From contig SKKZ01000121.1 of NCBI GenBank assembly GCA_007123455.1, positions 1 to 8,727 of the forward strand: a DNA stretch of 8,727 nt, written 5' to 3'. Position 1 is the stretch's first letter. Each line of letters opens with the position of its first letter. Shown piece after piece: positions 1 through 7,443 of this stretch. The translations under genes and the position numbers were made by a program. The notes under the pieces are model-generated. The model was given only the letters and a program-made list of their open reading frames with translations. It did not search any database and was not told the origin of the DNA. Source of the DNA: Coriobacteriia bacterium (lineage in GTDB: Bacteria; Actinomycetota; Coriobacteriia; Anaerosomatales; SLCP01).

Positions 1-1157
1 ACGCCCTGCGACTGCTGGAGGATCTTGCCCTCCGTCTGCAGGGAAGGCGCCACCATGACCTCGGCCTTCTGGAACGCTTTGAGGTTCTCGTACCCGGTCG
101 TCGCCATCGAGGTGCGAAGCCCGCCCAGCAGGTTGAGCGTTCCGTCGTTCTCGTGAGCAGGGCCGAGGAGGATATCCTCGAGCGGGCCCTTCGCGCCCGC
201 ACGGACACGGGTGCCACGCGGAAGCTCGGGATGGAAGGTCGCCATGCCCCAGTGGTAACCGCGCCCGGGGGCTTCTGTCGCGGCAGCGAGCGGCGAGCCG
301 ACCATGATCGCATCGGCTCCTACCGCGATAGCCTTTGCCAGATCGCCGCCGGTGCGCATGCCTCCGTCGGCGATGACATGGGCATAGTAGCCGGTCTCGT
401 CGAGATGGCGCATGCGCGCGGCCGCCGCATCCGCGATAGCAGTACATTGCGGAACGCCGATACCGAGGACCCGGCGTGACGTGCACGCGTGTCCCGGGCC
501 GACACCCACGAGGACGCCCACTGCGCCGGCACGCATCAGGTGCAGCGCGCCCTGGTACGAGCAGCACCCGCCGATGATGCACGGGATGTCCAACTCTTGC
601 ACGAAGGTGTTGAGATCGAGCGGCTCGTCAAAGGACGACTTGTGCTCGGCCGAGACGACCGTGCCCTGGATGACGAGGATGTCCAGCCCGCCTTCGAGCG
701 CCGCGCCGATGTAGCGCTCGACGTTCTGGGGGGTGAGGCTTGCTGCGGCGAGAACGCCACCTTCCTTGATCTGGCGCACCCGCTCGGTGATGAGTTCGGG
801 CTTGACGGGCTCCCGGTAGATCTCCTGCATCTTGCGAGTCGCCTCTTCCTTGGAGAAGGAAGCGATCGCGTCAAGCTGGGGCGCGGGATCCTCGTAGCGG
901 GTCTGGATGCCCTCGAGGTTGAGGACCGCCAGTCCGCCGAGCTTACCCATGGTGATAGCGAACCCCGGATCGACGACACCGTCCATCGCAGAGGCCAGGA
1001 CCGGAAGCGGGAAAGAGTACTCTCTGTCGCGGAAGGTGAACGTCCAGGTGATGTCCACATCACGGGGATCCCGGGTGCGCCGGGAAGGCACGATTGCAAT
1101 GTCGTCGAATCCGTACGCCCTGCGTGCAGTCTTGCCCCGTCCGATCTCGATCTCCAT
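1..1157 (-). CDS. guaB3: GuaB3-family IMP dehydrogenase-related protein (3' end cut by window edge)
   Basis: This cytoplasmic TIM-barrel protein belongs to the IMP dehydrogenase/GMP reductase superfamily, which acts in purine-nucleotide interconversion. The window holds 385 codons with no stop, read by translating the minus strand. The N-terminus (ARRAYGFDDIAIVPSRRTR, about 11-29) is typical of the GuaB3 branch. The catalytic loop GPGHACTSRRVLGIGVPQ (220-237) carries the expected nucleophile Cys225, and DGGMRTGGD (264-272) matches the phosphate-binding region. The barrel runs straight through with no CBS (Bateman) pair, which separates it from ordinary GuaB. GuaB3 proteins are usually about 370-390 residues, so only the last few residues should be missing. 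The ATG at 1155-1157 has GAGGAGG (1169-1175) 11 bases upstream. Actinobacteria often carry guaB3 beside a CBS-containing guaB; none is visible here. IMP dehydrogenase activity is inferred from the intact loop; the family call is firm. Confidence 0.9.
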   Translation of the reverse strand, partial: MEIEIGRGKTARRAYGFDDIAIVPSRRTRDPRDVDITWTFTFRDREYSFPLPVLASAMDGVVDPGFAITMGKLGGLAVLNLEGIQTRYEDPAPQLDAIASFSKEEATRKMQEIYREPVKPELITERVRQIKEGGVLAAASLTPQNVERYIGAALEGGLDILVIQGTVVSAEHKSSFDEPLDLNTFVQELDIPCIIGGCCSYQGALHLMRAGAVGVLVGVGPGHACTSRRVLGIGVPQCTAIADAAAARMRHLDETGYYAHVIADGGMRTGGDLAKAIAVGADAIMVGSPLAAATEAPGRGYHWGMATFHPELPRGTRVRAGAKGPLEDILLGPAHENDGTLNLLGGLRTSMATTGYENLKAFQKAEVMVAPSLQTEGKILQQSQG

Positions 1158-1294
1158 GTCTTCCGCCGCCTCCTCGTATACGCCGCCTCGTGAACCGCAG
1201 TCCACCTTGTTCGATATGAGTAAGACCAAGCACGGCGCGCCCGAGTCACGCGAGCGAGCGCATGGCCTGGTCTGATATGGGCTGTGTCCTGGCT

Positions 1295-1314
1295 CGCGGC
1301 GGACATCCGCCGCG
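1295..1314. repeat. GC-rich inverted repeat between divergent genes
   Basis: The arms CGCGGCGGA and TCCGCCGCG pair perfectly around a two-base centre, which in RNA would be an 8-bp stem with an ACAT loop. It lies between the divergent starts of guaB3 (start 1157) and the amidase (start about 1436). The plus-strand bases that follow (CTCGTTCCTT) are only mildly T-rich, so it is a poor terminator. It could be an operator, a leader hairpin or a remnant. I could not assign a convincing guaB3 promoter in the same gap. Confidence 0.5.
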
Positions 1315-1366
1315 CTCGTTCCTTCGTATTCTAGGCGTTCTGTCCCACCCCGTGAACCGGCTACGC

Positions 1367-1372
1367 TACAAT
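1367..1372 (+). promoter_or_regulatory. Possible -10 element for the amidase gene
   Basis: TACAAT differs by one base from the sigma-A -10 consensus and sits about 64 bases ahead of the proposed ATG at 1436. No recognisable -35 is found 16-18 bases upstream (the bases there are C-rich), and there is no extended -10 TGn. This is a weak candidate based on the hexamer and its position only. Confidence 0.25.
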
Positions 1373-1435
1373 AGCGAAAGAGTTTCTCGTCAGGTCGAGT
1401 TCTCTTGACGCCTCGAAGAGATATTGGGCTCCCGG

Positions 1436-3109
1436 ATGCAGCACACAACACACCACGCGGGCCTTTTCGTGCGCACGCTCTGCTCCCTCGCTGTGGCAGC
1501 GATTTTCCTTGTCCTCACTCCTGCTGCCGCTTCTGCGGGACGGGTGTTCATCGATCCGGGCCACGGAGGAACGTTTCCAGGAGCGGTCTATTCCGGAGTC
1601 ACAGAGGCCGAAATCAACCTCGCCATCTCACTTGAACTCGACCGCATCCTGCGCGCGGGGGGGCACTCCACCAGGATGAGTCGCCGGACCGACGTGAATG
1701 TCACGCGGAGCGATACGCCTACCTGGAGCGAATCGAACGGCATCTTCCGGTTCGCCGCCAACGGCACCTACAACGTCTACGATGACCTCCAGGCACGCTG
1801 CGACCTGGCGAATATCTGGGGCGCCGACATCTTCGTCTCGATCCATGCTAACGCTGCTTCAAGCTCCTCCGCCAACGGCGCAGAGACCTACTGGCGCAAT
1901 ACCAGTACCACCGATAGGATCCTCTCTGAGCGTCTGGCCCGCTACGTGCAGCGAGAGTACGTGCGTGAAACCGGTCTGTCGGACCGTGGGGTCAAGACAG
2001 CGAACTTCTACGTGCTTCGCTGGTCCAACATGCCTGCGATACTCATCGAAACCGGTTTCATGAGCAACAGCTCGGACCTGAGCAAGCTGACAAGTCCTGC
2101 CTTCCAGCGCAAAGCCGCACGCGGCATTGCGCGGGGTATCGACCGCTTCTTCGCCGAGAACCCGTTCCCGGCGATCTATCCGCGCATCTCAGGTAGTGAC
2201 CGTTACGGAACGGCTGCTGCCATCGCCGACGCGGGCTGGTCGTCAAGCAGCTGGACCGCGATACTCGCATCCGGTACATCGTGGCCGGACGCCCTGACCG
2301 GTACACCTCTCTCGCGCCCGATGAACGCCCCTGTCTTGCTCACGGAGAAGGAGCGGGTGCCTCCTGCAACTCGAAACCGTCTTGCCGCACAGGCACCCTC
2401 GCGCATCGTCGTGCTCGGAGGAGTCGAATCCATCACTGAGACGGCGGTGGCCGCAGCGGTCGCGGCCACCGGACGCGATCCTGAGTCGGTGACGATCGAT
2501 CGGATCTACGGGGAGGACCGCTTCGAGACCGCCGAGGCCATCGCACGCCGAGTCAAGGTGCCGAGTAACGGCCGCGTCATCATCGCCTCGGGCCGCTCTT
2601 ACGCCGACGCTCTTTCGGTTGCATCCTTCGCGGGCGCCGGGCGTATCCCGATCCTGCTCGTCGAGCCGCAAAGTGTGCCCGAGGCGACCCGACGCTTCAT
2701 CGCCGACAACGCATCGCTCATCAAGGAGTTCGAGATCGTCGGTGGTGAGCTCGCGGTCGGTCGATCCGTGGCCAACGAACTCGGGAGGACCGCTCGTGTG
2801 ATTCGCACAGCAGGACCGAATCGTTTCGAGACAAACATCGCCGTCATCAACCGATACCGTCCGACCGGCTCCCTCGATCCCATGATTGCGACAGGTCGCT
2901 CGTATCCCGACGCTCTGACGGCGAGCGCACTCGCCTCGCGCACAAGCCGACCGGTCATACTTGTGGATGGCTCGCGTCATCTGCCTGCAAAGACGAGGGA
3001 GTTCCTCGTCAACAACTCATCGCGTACGGCTGACCCCACGATGATCGGCGGATTCGCGGCGCTCTCTCCTCAGATGGAGTGGATGATCCAGAAGGGATTC
3101 GGGCGCTAG
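1436..3109 (+). CDS. Secreted N-acetylmuramoyl-L-alanine amidase with three CWB2 repeats
   Basis: This is a predicted exported peptidoglycan hydrolase of 557 residues that cleaves the bond between N-acetylmuramic acid and the L-alanine of the stem peptide. An N-terminal signal peptide ends near AAASA (cleavage about 34/35). The Amidase_3 domain (about 36-242) shows the zinc ligands His43 (DPGHGG), Glu57 (TEAEINL) and His137 (SIHANA), and catalytic Glu205 (ILIETGFMSN). Three putative CWB2 (PF04122) repeats follow at about 250-340, 356-450 and 457-548. Each opens with a motif such as SGSDRYGTA, YGEDRFETA or AGPNRFETN and has an ASGxSxxDAL-like core (ASGTSWPDAL, ASGRSYADAL, ATGRSYPDAL). In clostridia CWB2 modules hold proteins non-covalently in the wall by binding anionic polymers; the ligand here is unknown. 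The start is uncertain: ATG at 1436 has no good ribosome site, while an in-frame TTG at 1424 follows GAAGAG by only 3 bases. A role in cell separation or wall turnover is inferred. Confidence 0.92.
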   Translation: MQHTTHHAGLFVRTLCSLAVAAIFLVLTPAAASAGRVFIDPGHGGTFPGAVYSGVTEAEINLAISLELDRILRAGGHSTRMSRRTDVNVTRSDTPTWSESNGIFRFAANGTYNVYDDLQARCDLANIWGADIFVSIHANAASSSSANGAETYWRNTSTTDRILSERLARYVQREYVRETGLSDRGVKTANFYVLRWSNMPAILIETGFMSNSSDLSKLTSPAFQRKAARGIARGIDRFFAENPFPAIYPRISGSDRYGTAAAIADAGWSSSSWTAILASGTSWPDALTGTPLSRPMNAPVLLTEKERVPPATRNRLAAQAPSRIVVLGGVESITETAVAAAVAATGRDPESVTIDRIYGEDRFETAEAIARRVKVPSNGRVIIASGRSYADALSVASFAGAGRIPILLVEPQSVPEATRRFIADNASLIKEFEIVGGELAVGRSVANELGRTARVIRTAGPNRFETNIAVINRYRPTGSLDPMIATGRSYPDALTASALASRTSRPVILVDGSRHLPAKTREFLVNNSSRTADPTMIGGFAALSPQMEWMIQKGFGR

Positions 3110-3112
3110 GTC

Positions 3113-3373
3113 CTACACGTTGAACCGTAAGTGGACGACATCGCCGCCGCGCACGACGTACTCCTTGCCTTCGACCCCGAGCTTGCCCGCCGCCCGCCTC
3201 GGGTGCCTCACGAATGAGCACGTCCAGCCCCGGCTCCTCCAGCCCGTGCGCATCGAGATACTCTCGTGATTCCACGGAATCGAGTTCGGCCAGATCCACT
3301 TCGACCCTCGCACAGTTCTTGATCTTTGCCACGCCGTCGATGGGCAAGCCGACGACACCGATGCAAAGGGCAC
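3113..3373 (-). pseudogene. ychF: Decayed remnant of ychF (Obg-family ATPase/GTPase)
   Basis: This is about 260 bp left of a gene normally near 1.08 kb. Three ychF-like pieces occur in the right order but not in one frame. First, a GTG start (3371-3373) with GAGGAG six bases upstream leads, after an apparent one-base loss, into CIGVVGLP (3365-3342), the residues just before the family's NVGKS P-loop. Second, the next codons jump to CARVEVDLAELDS and HGLEEPGLDVLIREA (about 3341-3204), a segment from the C-terminal half just before the TGS domain. Third, after another deletion and frame change, GKLGVEGKEYVV and GGDVVHLRFNV end in TAG (3187-3113), the YchF C-terminus. The P-loop, most of the nucleotide-binding domain and most of TGS are missing, so no working ATPase can be made. 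The stop lies three bases from the convergent amidase stop. ychF is nearly universal, so an intact copy probably lies elsewhere. The homology rests on recalled family sequence. Confidence 0.82.
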
Positions 3374-3399
3374 TGATGACTCCTCAAATGGGTACTGTT

Positions 3400-3433
3400 A
3401 GCCTTGGAGGCTCAAACACCGTACGTACTGTAC
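3400..3433 (+). promoter_or_regulatory. Possible promoter/operator region of the glycosyltransferase gene
   Basis: The 99-base gap between the ychF remnant and the glycosyltransferase holds TTGGAG (3404-3409) and TACTGT (3426-3431), 16 bases apart, which could serve as weak -35 and -10 elements. The same stretch has AGCCT-tgg-AGGCT (3400-3412) and three GTAC palindromes (3421-3424, 3425-3428, 3430-3433), with a fourth at 3392-3395. The clustering is visible; a function for it is speculative. Confidence 0.3.
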
Positions 3434-3460
3434 TCGACGCACCATACCCTCGCCACCCGC

Positions 3461-3467
3461 AAGGAGG
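3461..3467 (+). promoter_or_regulatory. Ribosome binding site fixing the TTG start of the glycosyltransferase
   Basis: AAGGAGG is a near-perfect Shine-Dalgarno sequence ending five bases before TTG at 3473. It selects that codon over an in-frame TTG at 3404, which would add 23 residues unlike any GT4 N-terminus. Confidence 0.8.
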
Positions 3468-3472
3468 CACCA

Positions 3473-4633
3473 TTGCGAATCGGCATGTTCGCCGACATGT
3501 ACAAGCCCCATCTGAGCGGCGTGACCAACTACATCTCGCTGTACAAGAAGCGCTTCGAGGAGCTCGGACACGACGTGTGGGTCTTCACCTTCGGCCACAC
3601 GGACTATGAGGACGACGAGCCGCGGGTCGTCCGCTCCCCGGCGATCCCGTGGGGAGACACCGGCTGGCAGATGGGTCTCGTGCTGTCGTCGGAAGCCAGG
3701 AGTGTCATGCCCACACTCGACGTCGCCCACGTCCATCATCCGTTCGTGTCCGGCCGAGTCGCTCTCGAGTACTGCAGACCGGCGTCGATCCCGATCGTCT
3801 TCACGAACCACACGCGCTACGACCTGTACTCGGACACGTATGCGTGGTTCATGCCGCAGACCATGCGCTATACGTACATCAGGCGATACCTGAAGGAGTT
3901 TGCCAACGACATAGACCTGGTGATCGCCCCTTCACCGGGGATCAAGCTGTGGCTTTCGGAGTTCGGCGTGACTGACGACAGCGTCCTCTTGTCGAACTGT
4001 GTCGACACGGAGCCGTTTCGCAATCCTGTGAGTCCACGCTCTCGTGAGGAGTACGGCTTCCCCGCCGACTCAGTGATCTTCTGCTACCTCGGCAGGGTGA
4101 GCGCTGAGAAGAACATGGGGCTGCTTACCAGCGCATTCATCAAGGCCGCAGGAGAGGTGCCGAACGTGTGCCTGCTCGTGCTCGGAGATGGTCCTGCCCT
4201 GTCCGAGACGCAGAAGCGGATCACTGATGCCGGACTCGGCGACCGGGCACACTTCGCCGGACTCACGCCCTACTCGGAGGTCCCGGACCACCTCGCCGCC
4301 GCAGACGTATTCGCCACCGCATCGATATCCGAGGTGCACCCGCTCGTGGTGATGGAGGCTTTCGCCGCCGGCCTGCCGGCCATCGGTATCACCTCGCCGG
4401 GAGTGGGCGACATCGTGGAGGACGGCGTGAACGGCTTTTTGACCGCCGAGGACCCGGATGCATTCGCCGCTCGCATGGTGGAAATCGCTACGGACGCTGG
4501 CCTTCGGACCCGTTTGGCAGCAGCAGCCAGCTCGGCTGCTGCCGGCTACGACGTGCGTATCATGGCGGACGAACTTCTCGGCCACTATGAACGGCTTATC
4601 GCCAGTCGGCCCGGCCGTGCGGTCGTGGAGTAG
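3473..4633 (+). CDS. GT4-family glycosyltransferase
   Basis: This is a 386-residue GT-B fold, retaining glycosyltransferase that moves a sugar from an activated donor to an acceptor at the cytoplasmic face. It starts at TTG and reads RIGMFADMYKPHLSGVTNY, the usual GT4 N-terminal strand plus glycine loop. The acceptor-side domain (about 1-185) contains VAHVHHPF (84-91) and FTNHTRYDLYSDTY (110-123). The donor-binding C-terminal domain has LGRVSAEKN (206-214, with Arg208 and Lys213 placed to hold the nucleotide-sugar phosphates), LGDGP (237-241) and the E-x7-E motif Glu287/Glu295 in ISEVHPLVVMEAFAAG. There are no membrane helices or signal peptide; such enzymes are often peripheral membrane proteins. 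The HHPF and NHTRYDLY features recall diacylglycerol glucosyltransferases and PimB-like mannosyltransferases, so a glycolipid acceptor is plausible but not shown. Donor and acceptor cannot be set from sequence. The gene stands alone, divergent from the ychF remnant and convergent with the YggT gene. Confidence 0.9.
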   Translation: MRIGMFADMYKPHLSGVTNYISLYKKRFEELGHDVWVFTFGHTDYEDDEPRVVRSPAIPWGDTGWQMGLVLSSEARSVMPTLDVAHVHHPFVSGRVALEYCRPASIPIVFTNHTRYDLYSDTYAWFMPQTMRYTYIRRYLKEFANDIDLVIAPSPGIKLWLSEFGVTDDSVLLSNCVDTEPFRNPVSPRSREEYGFPADSVIFCYLGRVSAEKNMGLLTSAFIKAAGEVPNVCLLVLGDGPALSETQKRITDAGLGDRAHFAGLTPYSEVPDHLAAADVFATASISEVHPLVVMEAFAAGLPAIGITSPGVGDIVEDGVNGFLTAEDPDAFAARMVEIATDAGLRTRLAAAASSAAAGYDVRIMADELLGHYERLIASRPGRAVVE

Positions 4634-4645
4634 CCGGAGAGCCGG

Positions 4646-4657
4646 CCCGACGTCGGG
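4646..4657. terminator. Weak palindrome between convergent genes
   Basis: The 26-base gap between the glycosyltransferase stop and the YggT-family stop contains the perfect palindrome CCCGACGTCGGG. It is followed by only two T residues on the plus strand and has no room for a proper loop beyond a 4-base centre. It may give weak bidirectional termination. Confidence 0.3.
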
Positions 4658-4659
4658 TT

Positions 4660-5040
4660 CTACTCCCGGTCCATCTTCTCCACCGTCGTCGTGGACGAGT
4701 AGCCCACGCTCCTGATAAGCGAGGTCGCCCCCCACGCGGCGACCGCGTACACGATGATGGCGAGCAGCGTGTTCAGATCGAAGACGGAGCCGATGCGCGT
4801 CTCGGTCACGCCGAACACGGCCTCGAACGGTGCCATGAAGGGCGCTGACAGCGTGTAGATGAAATCGACGAATGCCGCATCCGGGTTGGCGCCGAAAAGA
4901 AGGAGGCCGAACCGGAATGCGAGCACAACCTCGATGGCTCCGGCGACCCAGGAGATGATCCCGGTGATCACCCTGTTACCCGAGGAACGCGTCTTGCGAA
5001 CGACGACCTCTTGCTGGTTCGAGCGTTCGGTCTCGGCCAT
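4660..5040 (-). CDS. YggT-family small integral membrane protein
   Basis: This 126-residue membrane protein has a hydrophilic N-terminal tail (about 1-22, rich in charged residues and Gln), a long hydrophobic segment (about 23-50, ending FRFGLLLFGANP), an amphipathic middle (VDFIYTLSAPFMAPFEAVFG, about 58-77), a second hydrophobic segment (about 89-109) and a polar C-terminal tail. The GANP plus AFVDFIY plus APFMAPFEAVF pattern is the hallmark of the YggT family (PF02325). YggT proteins are poorly characterised; links to osmotic tolerance, cell division neighbours or membrane organisation have been suggested in other bacteria, and none can be asserted here. Many homologues carry the core twice; this one has a single core. 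The ATG at 5038-5040 is preceded by GAAGGGAGAG a few bases upstream. The gene lies downstream of the groEL terminator in the same orientation, so it probably has its own promoter, which I could not place with confidence. Confidence 0.82.
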   Translation of the reverse strand: MAETERSNQQEVVVRKTRSSGNRVITGIISWVAGAIEVVLAFRFGLLLFGANPDAAFVDFIYTLSAPFMAPFEAVFGVTETRIGSVFDLNTLLAIIVYAVAAWGATSLIRSVGYSSTTTVEKMDRE

Positions 5041-5131
5041 TGGGCTCTCCCTTCAGAGCAACACGGTTCGACGACACTGTACGACCTGTACCCTACCCGT
5101 CTTCGAGCAGGGCTGCACAAAGAGGATAACA

Positions 5132-5162
5132 GGGACCCCGGGCTTCGGCCGCCCGGGGTCCC
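5132..5162 (-). terminator. Rho-independent terminator of the groES-groEL operon
   Basis: A perfect 12-bp stem (GGGACCCCGGGC paired with GCCCGGGGTCCC) encloses a 7-base loop, starting 28 bases past the groEL stop. Reading the minus strand, it is followed by TGTTATCCTCTTT, a broken but T-rich tract. The plus-strand side is less T-rich, which favours termination of groEL transcripts before the YggT gene. Confidence 0.85.
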
Positions 5163-5189
5163 GTCTTAGTGCGATGACGGATCGAAGGG

Positions 5190-6824
<1,635 letters not shown>

Positions 6825-6870
6825 CTAAGCTATCTCCTCCTTCACGGGATTCCTCGGGATAACGACTGTC

Positions 6871-7161
6871 CTAGACGACGACCGCGATGATGTCGCGCTC
6901 GGCGTCGAGGATCTTGTACTCGACTCCGTCGATCTTGACCTCGGACCCACCGTACTTGCTGTAGATGACCGTGTCGCCGACGCTGACGTCGATCGCGATG
7001 CGGGTACCGTCGTCCTTGAGCTTGCCATCGCCCACGGCCACGACCTCTCCGCGCTGCGGCTTCTCCTTGGCGGTATCCGGTATGAACAGACCACTCTTGG
7101 TCTGTTCCTCGGCCTCCGCCGGCTTGACGATCACGCGATCGCCCAACGGCTTGAGATTCAT
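6871..7161 (-). CDS. groES: Co-chaperonin GroES (Hsp10)
   Basis: This 96-residue subunit forms the seven-membered lid that caps GroEL during ATP-dependent folding. It starts NLKPLGDRVIVKPAEAEEQT, the family N-terminal signature, and has the mobile loop TKSGLFIPDTAKEKPQRGEV (about 21-40), whose GLFIP segment docks on GroEL. The C-terminal strand VEYKILDAERDIIAVVV is also standard. The start is set at ATG 7159-7161 because GGGAGGG lies six bases upstream and family N-termini begin here. The reading frame stays open further upstream, but those codons cover the ribosome site and the untranslated leader and do not resemble GroES. It is the first gene of the groES-groEL operon. Confidence 0.99.
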   Translation of the reverse strand: MNLKPLGDRVIVKPAEAEEQTKSGLFIPDTAKEKPQRGEVVAVGDGKLKDDGTRIAIDVSVGDTVIYSKYGGSEVKIDGVEYKILDAERDIIAVVV

Positions 7162-7167
7162 CTGCTG

Positions 7168-7174
7168 CCCTCCC
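7168..7174 (-). promoter_or_regulatory. Ribosome binding site fixing the groES start
   Basis: GGGAGGG on the minus strand lies six bases before ATG 7161. It overlaps an upstream in-frame ATG (7174-7176), which therefore cannot be the main start. Confidence 0.8.
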
Positions 7175-7196
7175 ATGTCGTTCGAACCGTCCTTAC

Positions 7197-7263
7197 AGAT
7201 ACCTTGTCTGGTCCGGGCTCGTGATTCCGGCCCGATGCGTGCTCGTGGTGCGAATAGGTATCT
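7197..7263 (-). other. Predicted two-tier stem-loop in the groES mRNA leader
   Basis: The leader of about 160 bases between the predicted transcription start and groES holds perfect 8-base arms AGATACCT (7256-7263) and AGGTATCT (7197-7204). Between them CGGGC and GCCCG can form an inner stem. The fold lies downstream of CIRCE and leaves the groES ribosome site about 23 bases outside. It matches no riboswitch class I recognise, and an 8-base repeat in a leader this long can arise by chance. Confidence 0.35.
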
Positions 7264-7291
7264 ACCCGTTCGCAGCCGAAGGTCACGCCTG

Positions 7292-7318
7292 CTAGCACTC
7301 TTTCTTACTGAGTGCCAG
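7292..7318 (-). promoter_or_regulatory. CIRCE operator (HrcA binding site)
   Basis: The minus strand reads CTGGCACTC, nine spacer bases, then GAGTGCTAG. The consensus is TTAGCACTC-N9-GAGTGCTAA. The spacing is exact and the GCACTC/GAGTGC core is intact; three outer bases differ. It begins just after the expected transcription start, the usual place for HrcA repression of groESL. The repressor gene hrcA is not in this window. Confidence 0.93.
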
Positions 7319-7327
7319 CCGCTCTGG

Positions 7328-7356
7328 ATTCTAACGCTCCCTGCCCGAGCGTTCAA
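7328..7356 (-). promoter_or_regulatory. Sigma-A type promoter of groES-groEL
   Basis: On the minus strand TTGAAC (-35, 7351-7356) is separated by exactly 17 bases from TAGAAT (-10, 7328-7333). Both are close to consensus, and this is the best promoter in the window. Initiation would fall near 7321, placing CIRCE at roughly +4 to +30, so HrcA binding would block early transcription. Confidence 0.85.
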
Positions 7357-7443
7357 CCCCGCTAATCAGGTATTTTCCGGAGGGGGTTGAGCGTACTCCA
7401 CTCAGATTCCCGGCGCGTACACGGCGCTACGAATCGACCGTTC

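Noticed and set aside
489..1193. Open reading frame of 234 codons on the plus strand at the left end
   Set aside because: It is antisense to guaB3, whose full catalytic motifs are on the other strand; no ribosome site or recognisable domain.
536..1306. Minus-strand frame of 256 codons overlapping guaB3
   Set aside because: It is an out-of-frame Arg/Ser-rich shadow of guaB3 on the same strand.
3113..3373. A genuine 86-residue small protein with GTG start and ribosome site
   Set aside because: Only its last about 24 residues look like YchF; the earlier residues are an out-of-frame reading of another YchF segment, so decay explains it better than a new gene.
3404..3472. N-terminal extension of the glycosyltransferase from TTG at 3404
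   Set aside because: The AAGGAGG at 3461-3467 lies inside it and correctly precedes TTG 3473, where family N-termini begin.
7180..7187. GTTCGAAC palindrome as a LexA-type operator near groES
   Set aside because: The SOS box of Gram-positive bacteria has GAAC before GTTC with a spacer; here the order is reversed and there is no spacer. An 8-base palindrome alone is weak evidence.
7162..7356. Extended groES frame starting upstream
   Set aside because: It would translate through the promoter, CIRCE and ribosome site, and the added residues are not GroES-like.
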